Of a DNA stretch of 64,000 nucleotides, positions 15,624 to 25,293 are shown piece after piece. The stretch's first letter is position 1. Each line of letters begins with the position of its first letter. This DNA is from Geothrix sp. SG200 (GTDB lineage Bacteria > Acidobacteriota > Holophagae > Holophagales > Holophagaceae): assembly GCF_022808935.1 (NCBI RefSeq), contig NZ_JAKZFR010000001.1:434001-498000 (forward strand), written 5' to 3'. Below the pieces are notes generated by a model. It did no database searches and was not told the DNA's origin. It saw nothing but the letters and a program-made list of their open reading frames with translations. Position numbers and translations under genes: made by a program.

Positions 15624-17378
15624 GTGGCGGATCTTTCGGAATCCAAGCTGTTCTGGTGGTGGCCGCTGATGAATCGCCACCGGCGGACCCTCTACTGGGG
15701 TTTGGCAGCCACGGTCTGGTGCAGCGTGGCCGCCTCCGTGGTGCCTTACTGGTCCGGCCGGGCGGTGCACGCCCTGGAGCGCCAGGACTGGCATGGCTCG
15801 CGGGTCTTCCTGGCGTGGATGCTGGCCTTCACGGCGGCGGCGGGGATTGGCCGCTACCTCATGCGCAACACGCTCATCGGCCTCAGCCGCGACGTGGAGC
15901 GGGAGCAGCGCGAGTCCCTCTACACGTTCCTGCTGTCGCGCCCCTTCGCCTTCTACGAGCGGCAGCGGGTGGGCGACCTCATGTCCCGCCTGGGCGACGA
16001 CGTGGGCACGGTGCGCATGGCCACGGGGCCGGGGCTCATGAGCTTCCTCCAGGTGCTCTCGATCCTGCCGGTGACGCTGGGCCTGATGTTCAGCACGAGC
16101 TGGAAGCTCACCGTCGCGGTCATGCTGCCCTTCTCCTTCCTGGCCATGGGCTACTACGTCATCGGGAAATGGAGCCACGTGGTGCAGCAGAAGCTGCAGC
16201 TGGCCTTCTCGGCCCTCACCACTCACAGCCACGAGACCATCAGCGGCGAGCGCGTGGTGCAGGCCTTCGGCCTGGAGCGGATCCGGGTGGCCCAGTTCAG
16301 CGAGCTCAGCCGTCGCCACGCCTCCCTCAGCATGAAGCAGTCGGTGATCTTCAGTGCCTACGCGCCCCTGTCCGCCTTCATCAGCGGCGTGTCGGCCCTG
16401 GTGCTGGTGGCCTACGGCGGCAGCCTGGTGGTGCGGGGCGTCCTCAACCTGGGCGACCTCACCGCCTTCACGGGCTTCCTGGTGGCCCTGGCCTGGCCGA
16501 TGATGAGCCTGGGCTGGTCGGCCAACCTGTTCCAGCGGGCCAGGGCCGGCCAGGAGCGGCTGGACCAGCTGCTGCGCAGCCCGGAAACCTCCCTGCCGCC
16601 CGCCGAGGCCATCGCGCTGCCGGAGGTTCCCGCCGCGCTGGTCCTGGATGGCGCCAGCCACCGCTTCGAGACCGGCCGCGGCCTGGGCCCCCTGGATCTC
16701 ACCCTGGCGCCGGGCGACAGCCTGGCCGTGGTGGGCGGCATCGGCTCGGGCAAGACCCTGCTGCTGCAGATGCTGGCGGGCCTGCGCGCTCCCCAGGCGG
16801 GGCGCCTGCTCGTGGACGGGGAGTCCCTGTCGGATGCCACCCTGCGTCGCCACTGGGCCGGCCTGGGCTGGGTGCCCCAGGAAGCCTTCCTCTTCTCGGA
16901 CACGCTGCGCATGAACCTGGCCATGGGGCGCCCCGAGGCCACCGAGGAGGAGATCTGGGAGATCGCCCGCGTCGTGGCCATGGATGACCTCATCCACCGC
17001 CTGCCCCAGGGGCTGGACACGGTGGTGGGCGAGCGGGGCGTGGCCCTCAGCGGCGGCGAGCGCCAGCGGACGGCCCTGGCCCGCGCCCTCCTGCGCCGCC
17101 CCCGCCTGCTCCTCCTGGATGACGCCCTGTCGGCGGTGGACGCGGAGACCGAGAGCCGCATCCTCGAGAACCTCCGCGCCTTCCTCGGCAAGTCCACGCT
17201 GGTGCTGGCCACGCACCGGGTGTTCGTGGCGGAGACCTGCACCCGGGTGCTGGTGCTGGAGGAGGGCCGTGCGGTCCAGCTGGACACGCCCGAGGTTCTG
17301 GCCACTCAGCCGGGCCTCTTCGCGCGCCTCAAGCGGCTGCAGAGCCTGGAACGGGAGCTGGTGAAGGGAACCCTGTGA
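15624..17378 (+). CDS. ABC exporter half-transporter (MdlA-like, membrane + ATPase domain)
   Basis: Fused exporter of about 584 aa: a six-helix membrane domain (about 1-310) then an ATPase domain. Walker A is GGIGSGKT (about 372), the signature LSGGERQR (about 474), and Walker B LLLLDDALSAVD (about 495), with the switch His in LATHRVF. The catalytic Glu after Walker B is Asp, as in MdlA and other degenerate-site subunits of heterodimeric exporters, so a partner subunit is expected, but none is encoded here. The GTG at 15624 follows GGAGG by only four bases; ATG 15591 is the alternative. It overlaps the FUSC gene by four bases. Confidence 0.86.
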   Translation: MADLSESKLFWWWPLMNRHRRTLYWGLAATVWCSVAASVVPYWSGRAVHALERQDWHGSRVFLAWMLAFTAAAGIGRYLMRNTLIGLSRDVEREQRESLYTFLLSRPFAFYERQRVGDLMSRLGDDVGTVRMATGPGLMSFLQVLSILPVTLGLMFSTSWKLTVAVMLPFSFLAMGYYVIGKWSHVVQQKLQLAFSALTTHSHETISGERVVQAFGLERIRVAQFSELSRRHASLSMKQSVIFSAYAPLSAFISGVSALVLVAYGGSLVVRGVLNLGDLTAFTGFLVALAWPMMSLGWSANLFQRARAGQERLDQLLRSPETSLPPAEAIALPEVPAALVLDGASHRFETGRGLGPLDLTLAPGDSLAVVGGIGSGKTLLLQMLAGLRAPQAGRLLVDGESLSDATLRRHWAGLGWVPQEAFLFSDTLRMNLAMGRPEATEEEIWEIARVVAMDDLIHRLPQGLDTVVGERGVALSGGERQRTALARALLRRPRLLLLDDALSAVDAETESRILENLRAFLGKSTLVLATHRVFVAETCTRVLVLEEGRAVQLDTPEVLATQPGLFARLKRLQSLERELVKGTL

Positions 17379-19261
17379 AGGTTTCCTTCCTCGACCGCGC
17401 CGTGGTGTCGCGGGGGCTGGTGCTGGCCCTCTCCGCCTGGGTCGCCTTCACCATCGCCACGCTGGTGCATGTGCAGAACGCCTACTGGGCGGCCATGCCG
17501 GTGTGGGTGGTGGCCCAGGCCTCCCGCGGGGTGCTCCTGGAGCGGGCCCTCTTCCGCGTGGTGGGCACCCTGCTGGGGGCGGCCGTGGGCTTCGCGCTGC
17601 TCCACGTGCCCGCACCCCCCTACGTCCAGTTCCTCCTGCTGGGCCTGTGGGTGGCCCTTAACGGCGGCCTCACGCACGTTCTGCGGGGCGTGCATGGCTA
17701 CGGGGCGCTGTTGGCGGGGATCACCGCCGCCATCGTCGTCGTCCCCTCCGTGCTGGCGCCGGGGGCCTCCCTGGAACTCGCCACGGCGCGGGTGGAGTGC
17801 ACCCTCATCGGCGTGCTGGTGACCACGGTCATCACGGGCCTGGCGACCCCCAAGTCGCCGGCCCAGGCCTTCTTCCTCCAGATCCGGGGCCTGTCGGCGG
17901 ACGCGGTGGCCTACGCCGCGGAGGTGCTGCGCCATGGCGCCCCGGCCATGGGCGCAGAGAAGCGCCGCATCCTCGCGGAGATCAGCGAGGTGGAGGCCTC
18001 CGCCCGCCTGACCCTGGCGGGATCCTTCGAGGGGTACCGGCGGCTGCACGATGTGGATTCGCTGGTGGTGGGCGCGCTGGGCGTCATGAGCGCCGCGGTG
18101 GCGCTCCGGCCTCAGGTCGCGGCGCCGGCCGGCTGGATGGAGGAGCTGGTCTCCAGGCTGACCTCCCTGGCGGAGCGCCTGCGCTCGGCATCGGATCTGC
18201 CGCTGGAGGAGACCTCTCCCATCGACGCGGGGGCAGGCGAGCGCCTCTCCCGTGCCCTGGCCCGTCTTTTTGAGGCCAACGCGGCGCTGGCCCGGCCCCT
18301 GGGGCCCTCCCGGGCGCTCCCCTTCCGGCGCGAATTGGCCGTCCTCGCGCCGCACCGGGAATGGCCCCAGGCTGGGCGCACGGCCCTGGCCTCCGGAGCC
18401 GCCGCCTTCCTGGCCGCGGCCCTGGCCCACGGGACCGCCTCGCCCCTGGTGGTCCAGGCCGCGATGGGCCTCTGCATCTTCCCCCTGGTGCTGGGATCCA
18501 TGGCGCTGCCCCAGCGCGTGGCGCCCAAGCTGCTGACCGGCGTGGTGGCCGGGGCCACCGTGGCGGTCCTGTACCGCCTGCTGGTGCAGCCGGTCTTTCC
18601 CGCACCCCCGGCGCTGTGGTGGACCCTGGCGCCCTTCCTGCTGGTCGGCGGCCTCCTGAGGGCCCACCCCCGCACGGCCATCGCGGGCGTGGACTTCAAC
18701 ATGTGCTTCATGCTGGCCAGTCAGGCCGGCGCCACGGCGGTTGTCAGCCCTCTGGCCATTGTCGGCGGATCGGCCGCGCTGGCCGCCGCGGCTGGCCTGG
18801 TGGCCGGCGCCTACATCCTGGTGCCACGCAGCTCTGTGAAGCAGGCGGAGGAAGCCGTCGGCGTCATCCGTCGGGACCTGCTCCGGATGGTGGAGCCCGG
18901 CCCAGGGGACGCCATCGGCGACTGGCGGGCCCGCGGCGCGCGGCAGATCCTGCGGCTCTCGCTCCACCTGGGCCGCGCCAAGGAACTGGGCCGGCGCTGG
19001 CCCAAGGGGATGCTGGCGGTGCTGAGTCTGGGGCACGCCATCGAGCAGCTGCACGAGGTTCCCGACACTTTGGGCGGAAGCGTCAAGCGGGAAGCTTTCG
19101 ACGCCTTGCGGGGCCTGGTCGGGGATCCCCACGGGACGGCTCGGATCATGCGGGCCCTGGCTGAGGCCGCCCCGGAGCCATCCCTGCGGGACCCGATGCT
19201 CGATCTGGCCGAAAGCCTCGAGGGATCGGCGGAACTGTTGAGCTCCGGTCGATTCCTGTAG
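17375..19261 (+). CDS. FUSC-family inner-membrane protein (aromatic acid efflux type)
   Basis: Protein of 628 aa with two membrane blocks (about residues 10-170 and 335-480) separated by, and ending in, cytoplasmic helical regions: the duplicated layout of the fusaric-acid-resistance/YccS/AaeB superfamily. The first block reads VSRGLVLALSAWVAFTIATL then NAYWAAMPVWVV, typical of the family. The GTG start overlaps the stop of the exporter gene (TGTGA), so the two are co-translated; a combined efflux role is likely. No HlyD-type adaptor is adjacent. The substrate is not predictable. Confidence 0.8.
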   Translation: MKVSFLDRAVVSRGLVLALSAWVAFTIATLVHVQNAYWAAMPVWVVAQASRGVLLERALFRVVGTLLGAAVGFALLHVPAPPYVQFLLLGLWVALNGGLTHVLRGVHGYGALLAGITAAIVVVPSVLAPGASLELATARVECTLIGVLVTTVITGLATPKSPAQAFFLQIRGLSADAVAYAAEVLRHGAPAMGAEKRRILAEISEVEASARLTLAGSFEGYRRLHDVDSLVVGALGVMSAAVALRPQVAAPAGWMEELVSRLTSLAERLRSASDLPLEETSPIDAGAGERLSRALARLFEANAALARPLGPSRALPFRRELAVLAPHREWPQAGRTALASGAAAFLAAALAHGTASPLVVQAAMGLCIFPLVLGSMALPQRVAPKLLTGVVAGATVAVLYRLLVQPVFPAPPALWWTLAPFLLVGGLLRAHPRTAIAGVDFNMCFMLASQAGATAVVSPLAIVGGSAALAAAAGLVAGAYILVPRSSVKQAEEAVGVIRRDLLRMVEPGPGDAIGDWRARGARQILRLSLHLGRAKELGRRWPKGMLAVLSLGHAIEQLHEVPDTLGGSVKREAFDALRGLVGDPHGTARIMRALAEAAPEPSLRDPMLDLAESLEGSAELLSSGRFL

Positions 19262-19307
19262 CCGGAATTCTGCTAGTCTGCTGGGACTGTACCTACGGTC
19301 GTGCTCC

Positions 19308-21776
19308 ATGAGCCTCGCCCCTGGAACGAATCTCGGCCCCTACCGGATCCTCAGCCTACTGGGGAAGGGCGGCATGGGGGAGGTGTACCGGGCGGAGGAT
19401 CCCAAGCTCCGACGGGAGGTGGCCATCAAGGTGCTGCCTGGGGCCTTCGCGGAGGATCCGGAACGCCTGCGGCGCTTCGAGCGGGAGGCGCGGGCGGCGA
19501 GCGCCCTGAACCACCCGAATATCCTGACCATCTACGAACTGGAGCTCAGCGACGGAAGGCCGTACCTGGTAATGGAGCTTCTGGAAGGGCAGACGCTCCG
19601 AACCCTGATGGACCATGGGGCCTTTCCCGTGGAGCGGGTGGTGGATCTGGCCGAGCAGATCGCGGCAGGGCTTGCCGCGGCCCATGAACGGGGGATTGTC
19701 CACCGGGACTTGAAGCCGGAGAACCTGTTCCTTACGCGGGATCGGGTGGTGAAGATCCTGGACTTCGGCTTGGCGAAGCAGGAGTCGCTGGGAAGGGCGG
19801 ATTCGACCGAGGAGACCGCGGCGGGAGCGGTGCTGGGCACCACCTCGTACATGAGCCCCGAACAGGCTTGCGGCCGCCCGGTGGACTTCCGTACGGATCA
19901 ATTCAGCCTAGGGGTGGTGCTGTACGAGATGTTGAGCGGGTGCCAGCCCTTCATCGGGCATTCGGCCGCTGAAACGCTCGTGGCGATCATGCGCGAGGAT
20001 CCGTCTCCCCTGTTGCCGCCCGGCGCGCTGGCGGAGGTGGTGGCGCGATGCCTGGAGAAAGCGCCGGAGAGGCGATATGGCTCGACGAAGGAACTGGCGC
20101 GACAGTTGGGTTCCCTGCACCGTCAAGCGGCTTCCGGCGGGGATCCATCGGTGAAGGGCTCTCCGCTGGGGTGGAGGCGCCGGGCCAAGCCGGTCCTGAT
20201 TGGAGCCGCCCTGGCGGGGGCGGTCATGGCGCTGGGCTGGCCCGTCTGGAGGTTGAGATCCCAGAAGCCGCCCGGGAACCCGAACCTGGTAGTGTTGCCC
20301 GCCAAGGTAGTGGGGCCCGCCGAATCGGCCTTTCTGGCGGACGCCATTCCCGACACGCTCTCGACCCTGCTGGCGGGTGTGGAGGGGCTGGATACGAAGG
20401 TGCCTCCTACCAGCTACCAGGTGGAAAAGGTGCATGGGGACCTGGGGAAGATCGCGGAGGCTTACGGGGTGGAGAACCTGGTGGTGACCTCGGTGACTGC
20501 CGAGGGGGAGAGACTCATCCTGATTACGCAGCTGGTGGAGACGGCCACCTTGAAGGTCAAGTGGGCGGGCCGGTTCGAGGGGTCCCGCGGGGCCTACCAG
20601 CACCTTCTGGAACAGGCGACGGATTCGCTCATCGGTTTCCTGAAACCATCCAGTGCCCCTTATGATCCGCGTCGGATCGGGCGGGGCCCGACGGAGGTGG
20701 AGGTGGAACTCGGCCTTCGGGAGGGGGTGTTTTTCCAGCAGCGCTATGCCCGCAGCAAGGATCCGCGGGACTTTGACCAGGGGCTGATGGCGTTCCAGCG
20801 CGCCCACCGCCTGGACCCCGCCAATGCGCGCCTGGTCGCCGAGATCGCCGGGCTCTTCGAATTCCAGCACTTCATCACGAGAGATGCGCGGGCCGGCGCG
20901 GAGGCAGAGCAGTGGGTGGCGCGGGCTCTGGCTCTGGATCCCCGCTGCGGCCGCGCCTGGGCCGTCCGGAGCCAAATCGAGGTCAACCGGCCCAAGGTCG
21001 ACCCCATGGCCGTGACGGCCTTCGCCATCAAGGCGACGCACTATGCGCCGACCGAGGCCCGGGGCTTCATCACGCTGGGCTCCGTGGCCCCCACGGCCGG
21101 ATTCCAGCAGGCCGCCGGTCTGAGGAGCATGGAGCTCGATCCCCTGAACCCGCTGGGGTACTCGTGGGCGGCCATGTGCCTGACGATGCGGGGGCGCACA
21201 GCTGAAGGGGTCGCGATGGCGGAGCGGGCCGCGCGGGTGGAGAGTCGGCCTGGGTTCCATACCTGGATCCTGTATTTCTCCCTGTTCCATGCCGGTCGCT
21301 ATGACGAGGCCCGGAAGGCCTACACCGAGATCCAATGGGAGGCAGTCTCCCGGCTCATGCGGTTCCTGATGGACGGGGATCTGGAGGGCGGAAGGCGGCT
21401 GGCGCGGCAGGTCCACCAGGACTGGCGCAGGGCGGACCTGGGCGCTATGGACTGGGTGAACCGCGCCGGGTTCTACGGCCCCCTGCTGGTCCGTCTGGAC
21501 ATGCGGGAGGAGGCCCTCTGGCTGCTGGACCAGTGCACGAACTCAGGCTTTCTGCCCTACCTGGACTGGCTGCTCGTGGATCCGGACATGCAGAAGCTCC
21601 GGGGCGATCCGCGGTACGCCAGGGCCGTTTCCGCAGCCCGGGACTCCGCCGCCACCTTCCTGGCGGAAGCCGAGGCGGCGAGGGCCCGGGGCGAGTTCCC
21701 CAGGTCGCTCGAACCGGCCCTGGCGGAGCTCCGGGAGCTGGTGGAACGCACCAAGGCCCCACCAAATGCGCACTGA
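19308..21776 (+). CDS. Membrane-anchored Ser/Thr protein kinase with C-terminal TPR-like region
   Basis: PknB-type eukaryotic-like kinase of 822 aa. The kinase domain (about 10-270) has the Gly loop GKGGMGEVYRAED, the Lys in VAIKVLPG, the catalytic loop HRDLKPENLF (about 131) and the metal motif DFGLAK (about 152), so it looks active. One membrane helix follows near residues 296-316. The rest resembles the TolB-like/TPR sensor halves found on such kinases in Acidobacteriota and Myxococcota: LVVLPAKVVGPAES and helical repeats such as AFQRAHRLDPANARLVAEIA. It is monocistronic and convergent with the pilus-type ATPase gene. Substrates are unknown. Confidence 0.9.
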   Translation: MSLAPGTNLGPYRILSLLGKGGMGEVYRAEDPKLRREVAIKVLPGAFAEDPERLRRFEREARAASALNHPNILTIYELELSDGRPYLVMELLEGQTLRTLMDHGAFPVERVVDLAEQIAAGLAAAHERGIVHRDLKPENLFLTRDRVVKILDFGLAKQESLGRADSTEETAAGAVLGTTSYMSPEQACGRPVDFRTDQFSLGVVLYEMLSGCQPFIGHSAAETLVAIMREDPSPLLPPGALAEVVARCLEKAPERRYGSTKELARQLGSLHRQAASGGDPSVKGSPLGWRRRAKPVLIGAALAGAVMALGWPVWRLRSQKPPGNPNLVVLPAKVVGPAESAFLADAIPDTLSTLLAGVEGLDTKVPPTSYQVEKVHGDLGKIAEAYGVENLVVTSVTAEGERLILITQLVETATLKVKWAGRFEGSRGAYQHLLEQATDSLIGFLKPSSAPYDPRRIGRGPTEVEVELGLREGVFFQQRYARSKDPRDFDQGLMAFQRAHRLDPANARLVAEIAGLFEFQHFITRDARAGAEAEQWVARALALDPRCGRAWAVRSQIEVNRPKVDPMAVTAFAIKATHYAPTEARGFITLGSVAPTAGFQQAAGLRSMELDPLNPLGYSWAAMCLTMRGRTAEGVAMAERAARVESRPGFHTWILYFSLFHAGRYDEARKAYTEIQWEAVSRLMRFLMDGDLEGGRRLARQVHQDWRRADLGAMDWVNRAGFYGPLLVRLDMREEALWLLDQCTNSGFLPYLDWLLVDPDMQKLRGDPRYARAVSAARDSAATFLAEAEAARARGEFPRSLEPALAELRELVERTKAPPNAH

Positions 21777-21786
21777 ACAGAGGTGA

Positions 21787-23418
21787 TCAGGCCCCGTCGC
21801 GGAAGGTCACCTTGTTGATCTCGGCGAAGGTGGTAATCCCAAGTCTCACCTTCTCGATGGCGCTCTCCCGGAGGAACTGCATGCCGCCCCGGCGGGCCGC
21901 GGCCTTCACTTCGCGCGTCGGGGCGCGCTGGATGAGCAGCTCGCGGATCTCGTCGTTGAGGCCCATGAACTCGATGATGGCCTGTCGGCCCCGGAAGCCC
22001 GTGCCGTGGCAGTCCACGCAGCCCACGCGGTCGAAGAGGGTGGCGCTCCGCAGCCAGGCCTCGTCCACGCCGTTCTCCTCCAGCTCCTGGGGGGCGGGGA
22101 GCGGAGCGGGGCGCTTGCACTTGGGGCAGAGCACGCGGATGAGGCGCTGGGCGAGGATGCAGTTCAGGGACGACACGAAGTTGTAGACCTCGACGCCCAT
22201 GTGCTGGAAGCGGCCGATGACGTCCAGCACGTTGTTGGCGTGGACGGTGGTGAAGACCAGGTGGCCCGTGAGGGCGGACTGGATGGCGATCTGGGCCGTC
22301 TCGGGGTCGCGGATCTCGCCGACGAGGATCTTGTCGGGGTCGTGGCGGAGGATGGAGCGCAGGCCCAGGGCGAAGGTGAGGCCCTTCTTCTCGTTCACGG
22401 GGATCTGGGTGACGCCCTCGAGCTGGTATTCGACGGGGTCCTCGATGGTGATGATCTTGTCCTCGGGGGCCTTGATCTCGCTCAGCACGGCGTAGAGGGT
22501 GGTGGTCTTGCCCGATCCCGTGGGGCCCGTCACCAGGAACATGCCGTAGGGTTCGCGGGAGAAGCGGCGCAGGCGCTTCAGCTCGTGCTCGGAGAAACCC
22601 AGGATCTCGAGGCTGAGGGCCTGAAACTCCTCGGTGAGGTTCTCCTTGTCGAGGATGCGGATCACCGCGTCCTCGCCGTGGATGGTGGGCATGATGCTCA
22701 CGCGGAAGTCGATGGCCCGGCCGCGGACCTTGAGCTTGAAGCGGCCGTCCTGCGGCTTGCGCTTCTCGGCGATGTCCAGCTCGGACATGACCTTGATGCG
22801 ACTGATGATGGGCGAGGCGAAGCGCCGGTCGATGGGCTCGGCGGCGGGATACAGGCTTCCGTCGATGCGGTACTTGATCTGGAAGCCCGAGGCCGTGGTC
22901 TCGAGGTGGATGTCGGAGGCGCGGCGCTGGAGGGCGTTGAAGACGGTGGTGTCGACGAGGCGGACGATGGGGGCCTCGTCCTTGTCGGTCAGGCGCTCGA
23001 GGTCGAGCACCTCCTCGTCCAGGTCCTCCTCGTGGAGCACCTGGATCTTGAGGGCCTCGCCGGCCTCGTCCATGACCTTCTGCCCGCTCTCGGACTTCTT
23101 CAGCACCTCCTGGATCTGCGCCAGGGGCGCGCCAGCGAAGCGCAGGGGGCGCTTGAGCTGCTGGCGCAGGAGGTCCTGGGTGGGGATGTCCAGGGGGTCG
23201 GCCATGGCCAGCCACAGCACGCCCTCCCGCTCCTGCACCGGCACGAAGTGGTGCTTGAGCATCAGGTCGAGCGGGATGGCCTGGAACAGGGCGAACTCCA
23301 CCAGTTCCCGGGTCAGGTCCAGGGTGGGGTAGAGCTCCCGGGCCGGCCGGAAGCCAGTCAGGCCAGGATCGCCGGTCTCGACACTATCCGCGGGCTCCGG
23401 AGGATTGGGAAAAGTCAT
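21787..23418 (-). CDS. Second PilB/GspE-type secretion ATPase
   Basis: Assembly ATPase of 543 aa of the PilB/GspE/MshE group, for a type II secretion system or second pilus. It has an MshEN-like N-terminal region (about 30-110), Walker A GPTGSGKTT (about 297), Walker B KILVGEIRD, the His box HLVFTTVHANN and a four-Cys zinc site (CPKC and CVDC). It lacks the PilT-specific AIRNLIRE motif, so it is not a retraction motor. It is alone: no gspD, F or G lies beside it, but a pseudopilin is encoded at 46207. It is divergent from the nuo operon across 134 bases. Confidence 0.9.
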   Translation of the reverse strand: MTFPNPPEPADSVETGDPGLTGFRPARELYPTLDLTRELVEFALFQAIPLDLMLKHHFVPVQEREGVLWLAMADPLDIPTQDLLRQQLKRPLRFAGAPLAQIQEVLKKSESGQKVMDEAGEALKIQVLHEEDLDEEVLDLERLTDKDEAPIVRLVDTTVFNALQRRASDIHLETTASGFQIKYRIDGSLYPAAEPIDRRFASPIISRIKVMSELDIAEKRKPQDGRFKLKVRGRAIDFRVSIMPTIHGEDAVIRILDKENLTEEFQALSLEILGFSEHELKRLRRFSREPYGMFLVTGPTGSGKTTTLYAVLSEIKAPEDKIITIEDPVEYQLEGVTQIPVNEKKGLTFALGLRSILRHDPDKILVGEIRDPETAQIAIQSALTGHLVFTTVHANNVLDVIGRFQHMGVEVYNFVSSLNCILAQRLIRVLCPKCKRPAPLPAPQELEENGVDEAWLRSATLFDRVGCVDCHGTGFRGRQAIIEFMGLNDEIRELLIQRAPTREVKAAARRGGMQFLRESAIEKVRLGITTFAEINKVTFRDGA

Positions 23419-23503
23419 GGAATCATCCTACTGGAAGGCGCGCCCGCCCGGATGCGCGGAATCGGACCTGGATCACAAAGGACGCCCCGGTTGGCTTCGA
23501 TCG

Positions 23504-23533
23504 TTGACCTGCGCCGTACCTGCGCCGCACAAT
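23504..23533 (+). promoter_or_regulatory. Candidate promoter of the nuo operon
   Basis: TTGACC (23504-23509) and CACAAT (23528-23533) are 18 bases apart in the divergent spacer upstream of nuoA, giving five and four of six consensus matches. The start would fall near 23540, leaving a leader of only about 13 bases with the GGAGG site. Confidence 0.42.
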
Positions 23534-23552
23534 GACTGGTCCTGGAGGCTCC

Positions 23553-23906
23553 ATGCGTGGGTACGCGTCCATCCTGCTGCTGATCCTGGTAGCAGTGGCC
23601 CTGCCGATCATCATCCTGAATCTGTCACGGCTCTTGCGCCCGAGTTGGCCAAGTGCCGCGAAGTATTCAACTTATGAATGCGGCATCGTCACCACCAGCG
23701 GAGCGCGGGAGAAGTTCTCGGTCCGCTACTACCTGGTGGCGGTGATGTTCCTGGTGTTCGACGTGGAAACCGTCTTTCTGATGCCGTGGGCCATTCAGAT
23801 GAAGGAACTGGCCGTCTTCGGCTTCATCGAACTGGGCCTGTTCCTGTTCCTGCTGCTGTTCGGCTACGGCTACATCTGGTCCAAGGGAGCCCTGACATGG
23901 GAATGA
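23553..23906 (+). CDS. nuoA: NADH-quinone oxidoreductase subunit A
   Basis: Small membrane subunit of complex I, 117 aa with three predicted helices. The family segment [20 protein letters not shown] and the following [15 protein letters not shown] are diagnostic. The ATG at 23553 is chosen for the TGGAGG site nine bases upstream instead of the in-frame ATG 23532. It is the first gene of the eleven-gene nuo operon and its stop overlaps the start of nuoB. Confidence 0.96.
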   Translation: MRGYASILLLILVAVALPIIILNLSRLLRPSWPSAAKYSTYECGIVTTSGAREKFSVRYYLVAVMFLVFDVETVFLMPWAIQMKELAVFGFIELGLFLFLLLFGYGYIWSKGALTWE

Positions 23907-24406
23907 ACCAACCCACCGCCCTTGAGCACATCCTGATCACCACCAAGGTCGAGAAGGTCATGAACTGGTCCCGCGCCACCAGCGTGTGGCCGGTGACGTT
24001 CGGCCTGGCCTGCTGCGCCATCGAGATGATGGCCGCGGGCGCCAGCCGCTTCGACTTCGACCGCTTCGGCGCCGGGATCTTCCGCGCCAGCCCGCGCCAG
24101 GCCGACCTGATGATCATCGCGGGCACGGTGACCTACAAGATGGCGCCGGTCATCAAGACCCTCTACGACCAGATGCCTGAGCCGAAGTGGGTGATGGCCA
24201 TGGGTTCCTGCGCCACCGCCGGCGGTCCCTTCGACTCGTACCACACGATCCAGGGCGTGGACAAGGTCATCCCGGTGGACGTCTACATCCCGGGTTGCCC
24301 GCCCCGTCCCGAGGCCTTCATCTACGGGTTCCTGAAGCTGCAGGACAAGATCATGACCAGCAGCCTGGCCGACCGGTACAAGGACATCTTCGAGGAGGTC
24401 GGCTGA
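23897..24406 (+). CDS. nuoB: NADH-quinone oxidoreductase subunit B (N2 cluster)
   Basis: Carries the terminal [4Fe-4S] cluster N2, which passes electrons to quinone. The 169 aa protein has the adjacent ligands in [10 protein letters not shown] and the others in [10 protein letters not shown] and PGCPPRPEA. The ATG at 23897 overlaps nuoA by ten bases and has GGGAG at good spacing; ATG 23903 would give the classic ATGA overlap and is nearly as likely. The stop overlaps the ATG of nuoC. Confidence 0.96.
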   Translation: MGMNQPTALEHILITTKVEKVMNWSRATSVWPVTFGLACCAIEMMAAGASRFDFDRFGAGIFRASPRQADLMIIAGTVTYKMAPVIKTLYDQMPEPKWVMAMGSCATAGGPFDSYHTIQGVDKVIPVDVYIPGCPPRPEAFIYGFLKLQDKIMTSSLADRYKDIFEEVG

Positions 24407-25284
24407 TGTCGGAACCGAACGTCCCCCAGGCTCCGGAAGCCGCGGAGGTGCCCGCGGGCCCCTACGTGTACGACTACAAGGCGGCGCCGTACCGGCAGAT
24501 CGCCATGCCGAAGACGGTGCCCCTGCCGAGCCACCGCGCCTACGTGGCCGAGCAGAAGGCGGCCGCCGAGGCGGACGAGGCCAAGTGGCAGAAGACCCTG
24601 GCCGACTACGAGACCGCCAAGGCCAAGGCCGAAGCCGAGGGGAAGGATGCCCCCAAGCCGCCGGTCCGGCCCGTCCCCCGCAAGGACGACAACGACATGA
24701 AGCCCCCGGTTCCGCAGGAGGCGACGGACGCCGACCTCCTGAAGCTGAAGGAGCTCCTGGGGGACAAGGTCGAGGAGATCTTCGAACAGGCCGGTGAGCT
24801 GGTCTGCCAGGTGAAGAAGGAAGCCATCCACGAGGCGCTGGCGTTCTGCCGCGACGAGGCGGCGCTGAAGTACGAGATGCTCGCCGACCAGTCCGCCACC
24901 CACTACCCGGCGGCCAAGGACTATGCCTGCAGCGTGGTCTACCACCTGACGAGCATCAGCCGCCGCAAGCGGCTCCGGCTGCGCATCCTCGTGCCCGAGG
25001 GCTTCGCGCCGGAGAGCGCCTGCTCGCTCTATCCCAGCGCGAACTGGATGGAGCGGGAGATCTACGACATGCTCGGGATCCGCTTCCAGAACCATCCCGA
25101 CATGACCCGCATCCTCTGCCCCGAGGACTGGGAAGGCTATCCGCTCCGGAAGGACTACCCGACCGTGGGCTGGGGCCAGCGCGACATCGCCTTCCGCGAG
25201 GATCGCGGCGGCATGCTCGAACGCATCGCCCTCCAGAAGGCCGGCCAGCTGGGCATCAACCTGAAGCAACCCAAGGCGGACTAG
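24406..25284 (+). CDS. nuoC: NADH-quinone oxidoreductase subunit C with a long N-terminal extension
   Basis: Peripheral-arm subunit (30 kDa family). The C-terminal 180 residues are typical, ending in YPSANWMEREIYDMLGIRFQ, HPDMTRILCPEDWEGYPLRK and DYP. The first 110 or so residues are unusual: a Lys/Glu/Ala- and Pro-rich, low-complexity, partly coiled-coil stretch (EQKAAAEADEAKWQKTLADY and so on) not present in standard NuoC (about 160-230 aa, here 292). The start is fixed by the TGATG overlap with nuoB. The extension might bind another subunit in place of the missing NuoEFG module; that is speculation. Confidence 0.94.
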   Translation: MSEPNVPQAPEAAEVPAGPYVYDYKAAPYRQIAMPKTVPLPSHRAYVAEQKAAAEADEAKWQKTLADYETAKAKAEAEGKDAPKPPVRPVPRKDDNDMKPPVPQEATDADLLKLKELLGDKVEEIFEQAGELVCQVKKEAIHEALAFCRDEAALKYEMLADQSATHYPAAKDYACSVVYHLTSISRRKRLRLRILVPEGFAPESACSLYPSANWMEREIYDMLGIRFQNHPDMTRILCPEDWEGYPLRKDYPTVGWGQRDIAFREDRGGMLERIALQKAGQLGINLKQPKAD

Positions 25285-25293
25285 GAGCGGACG

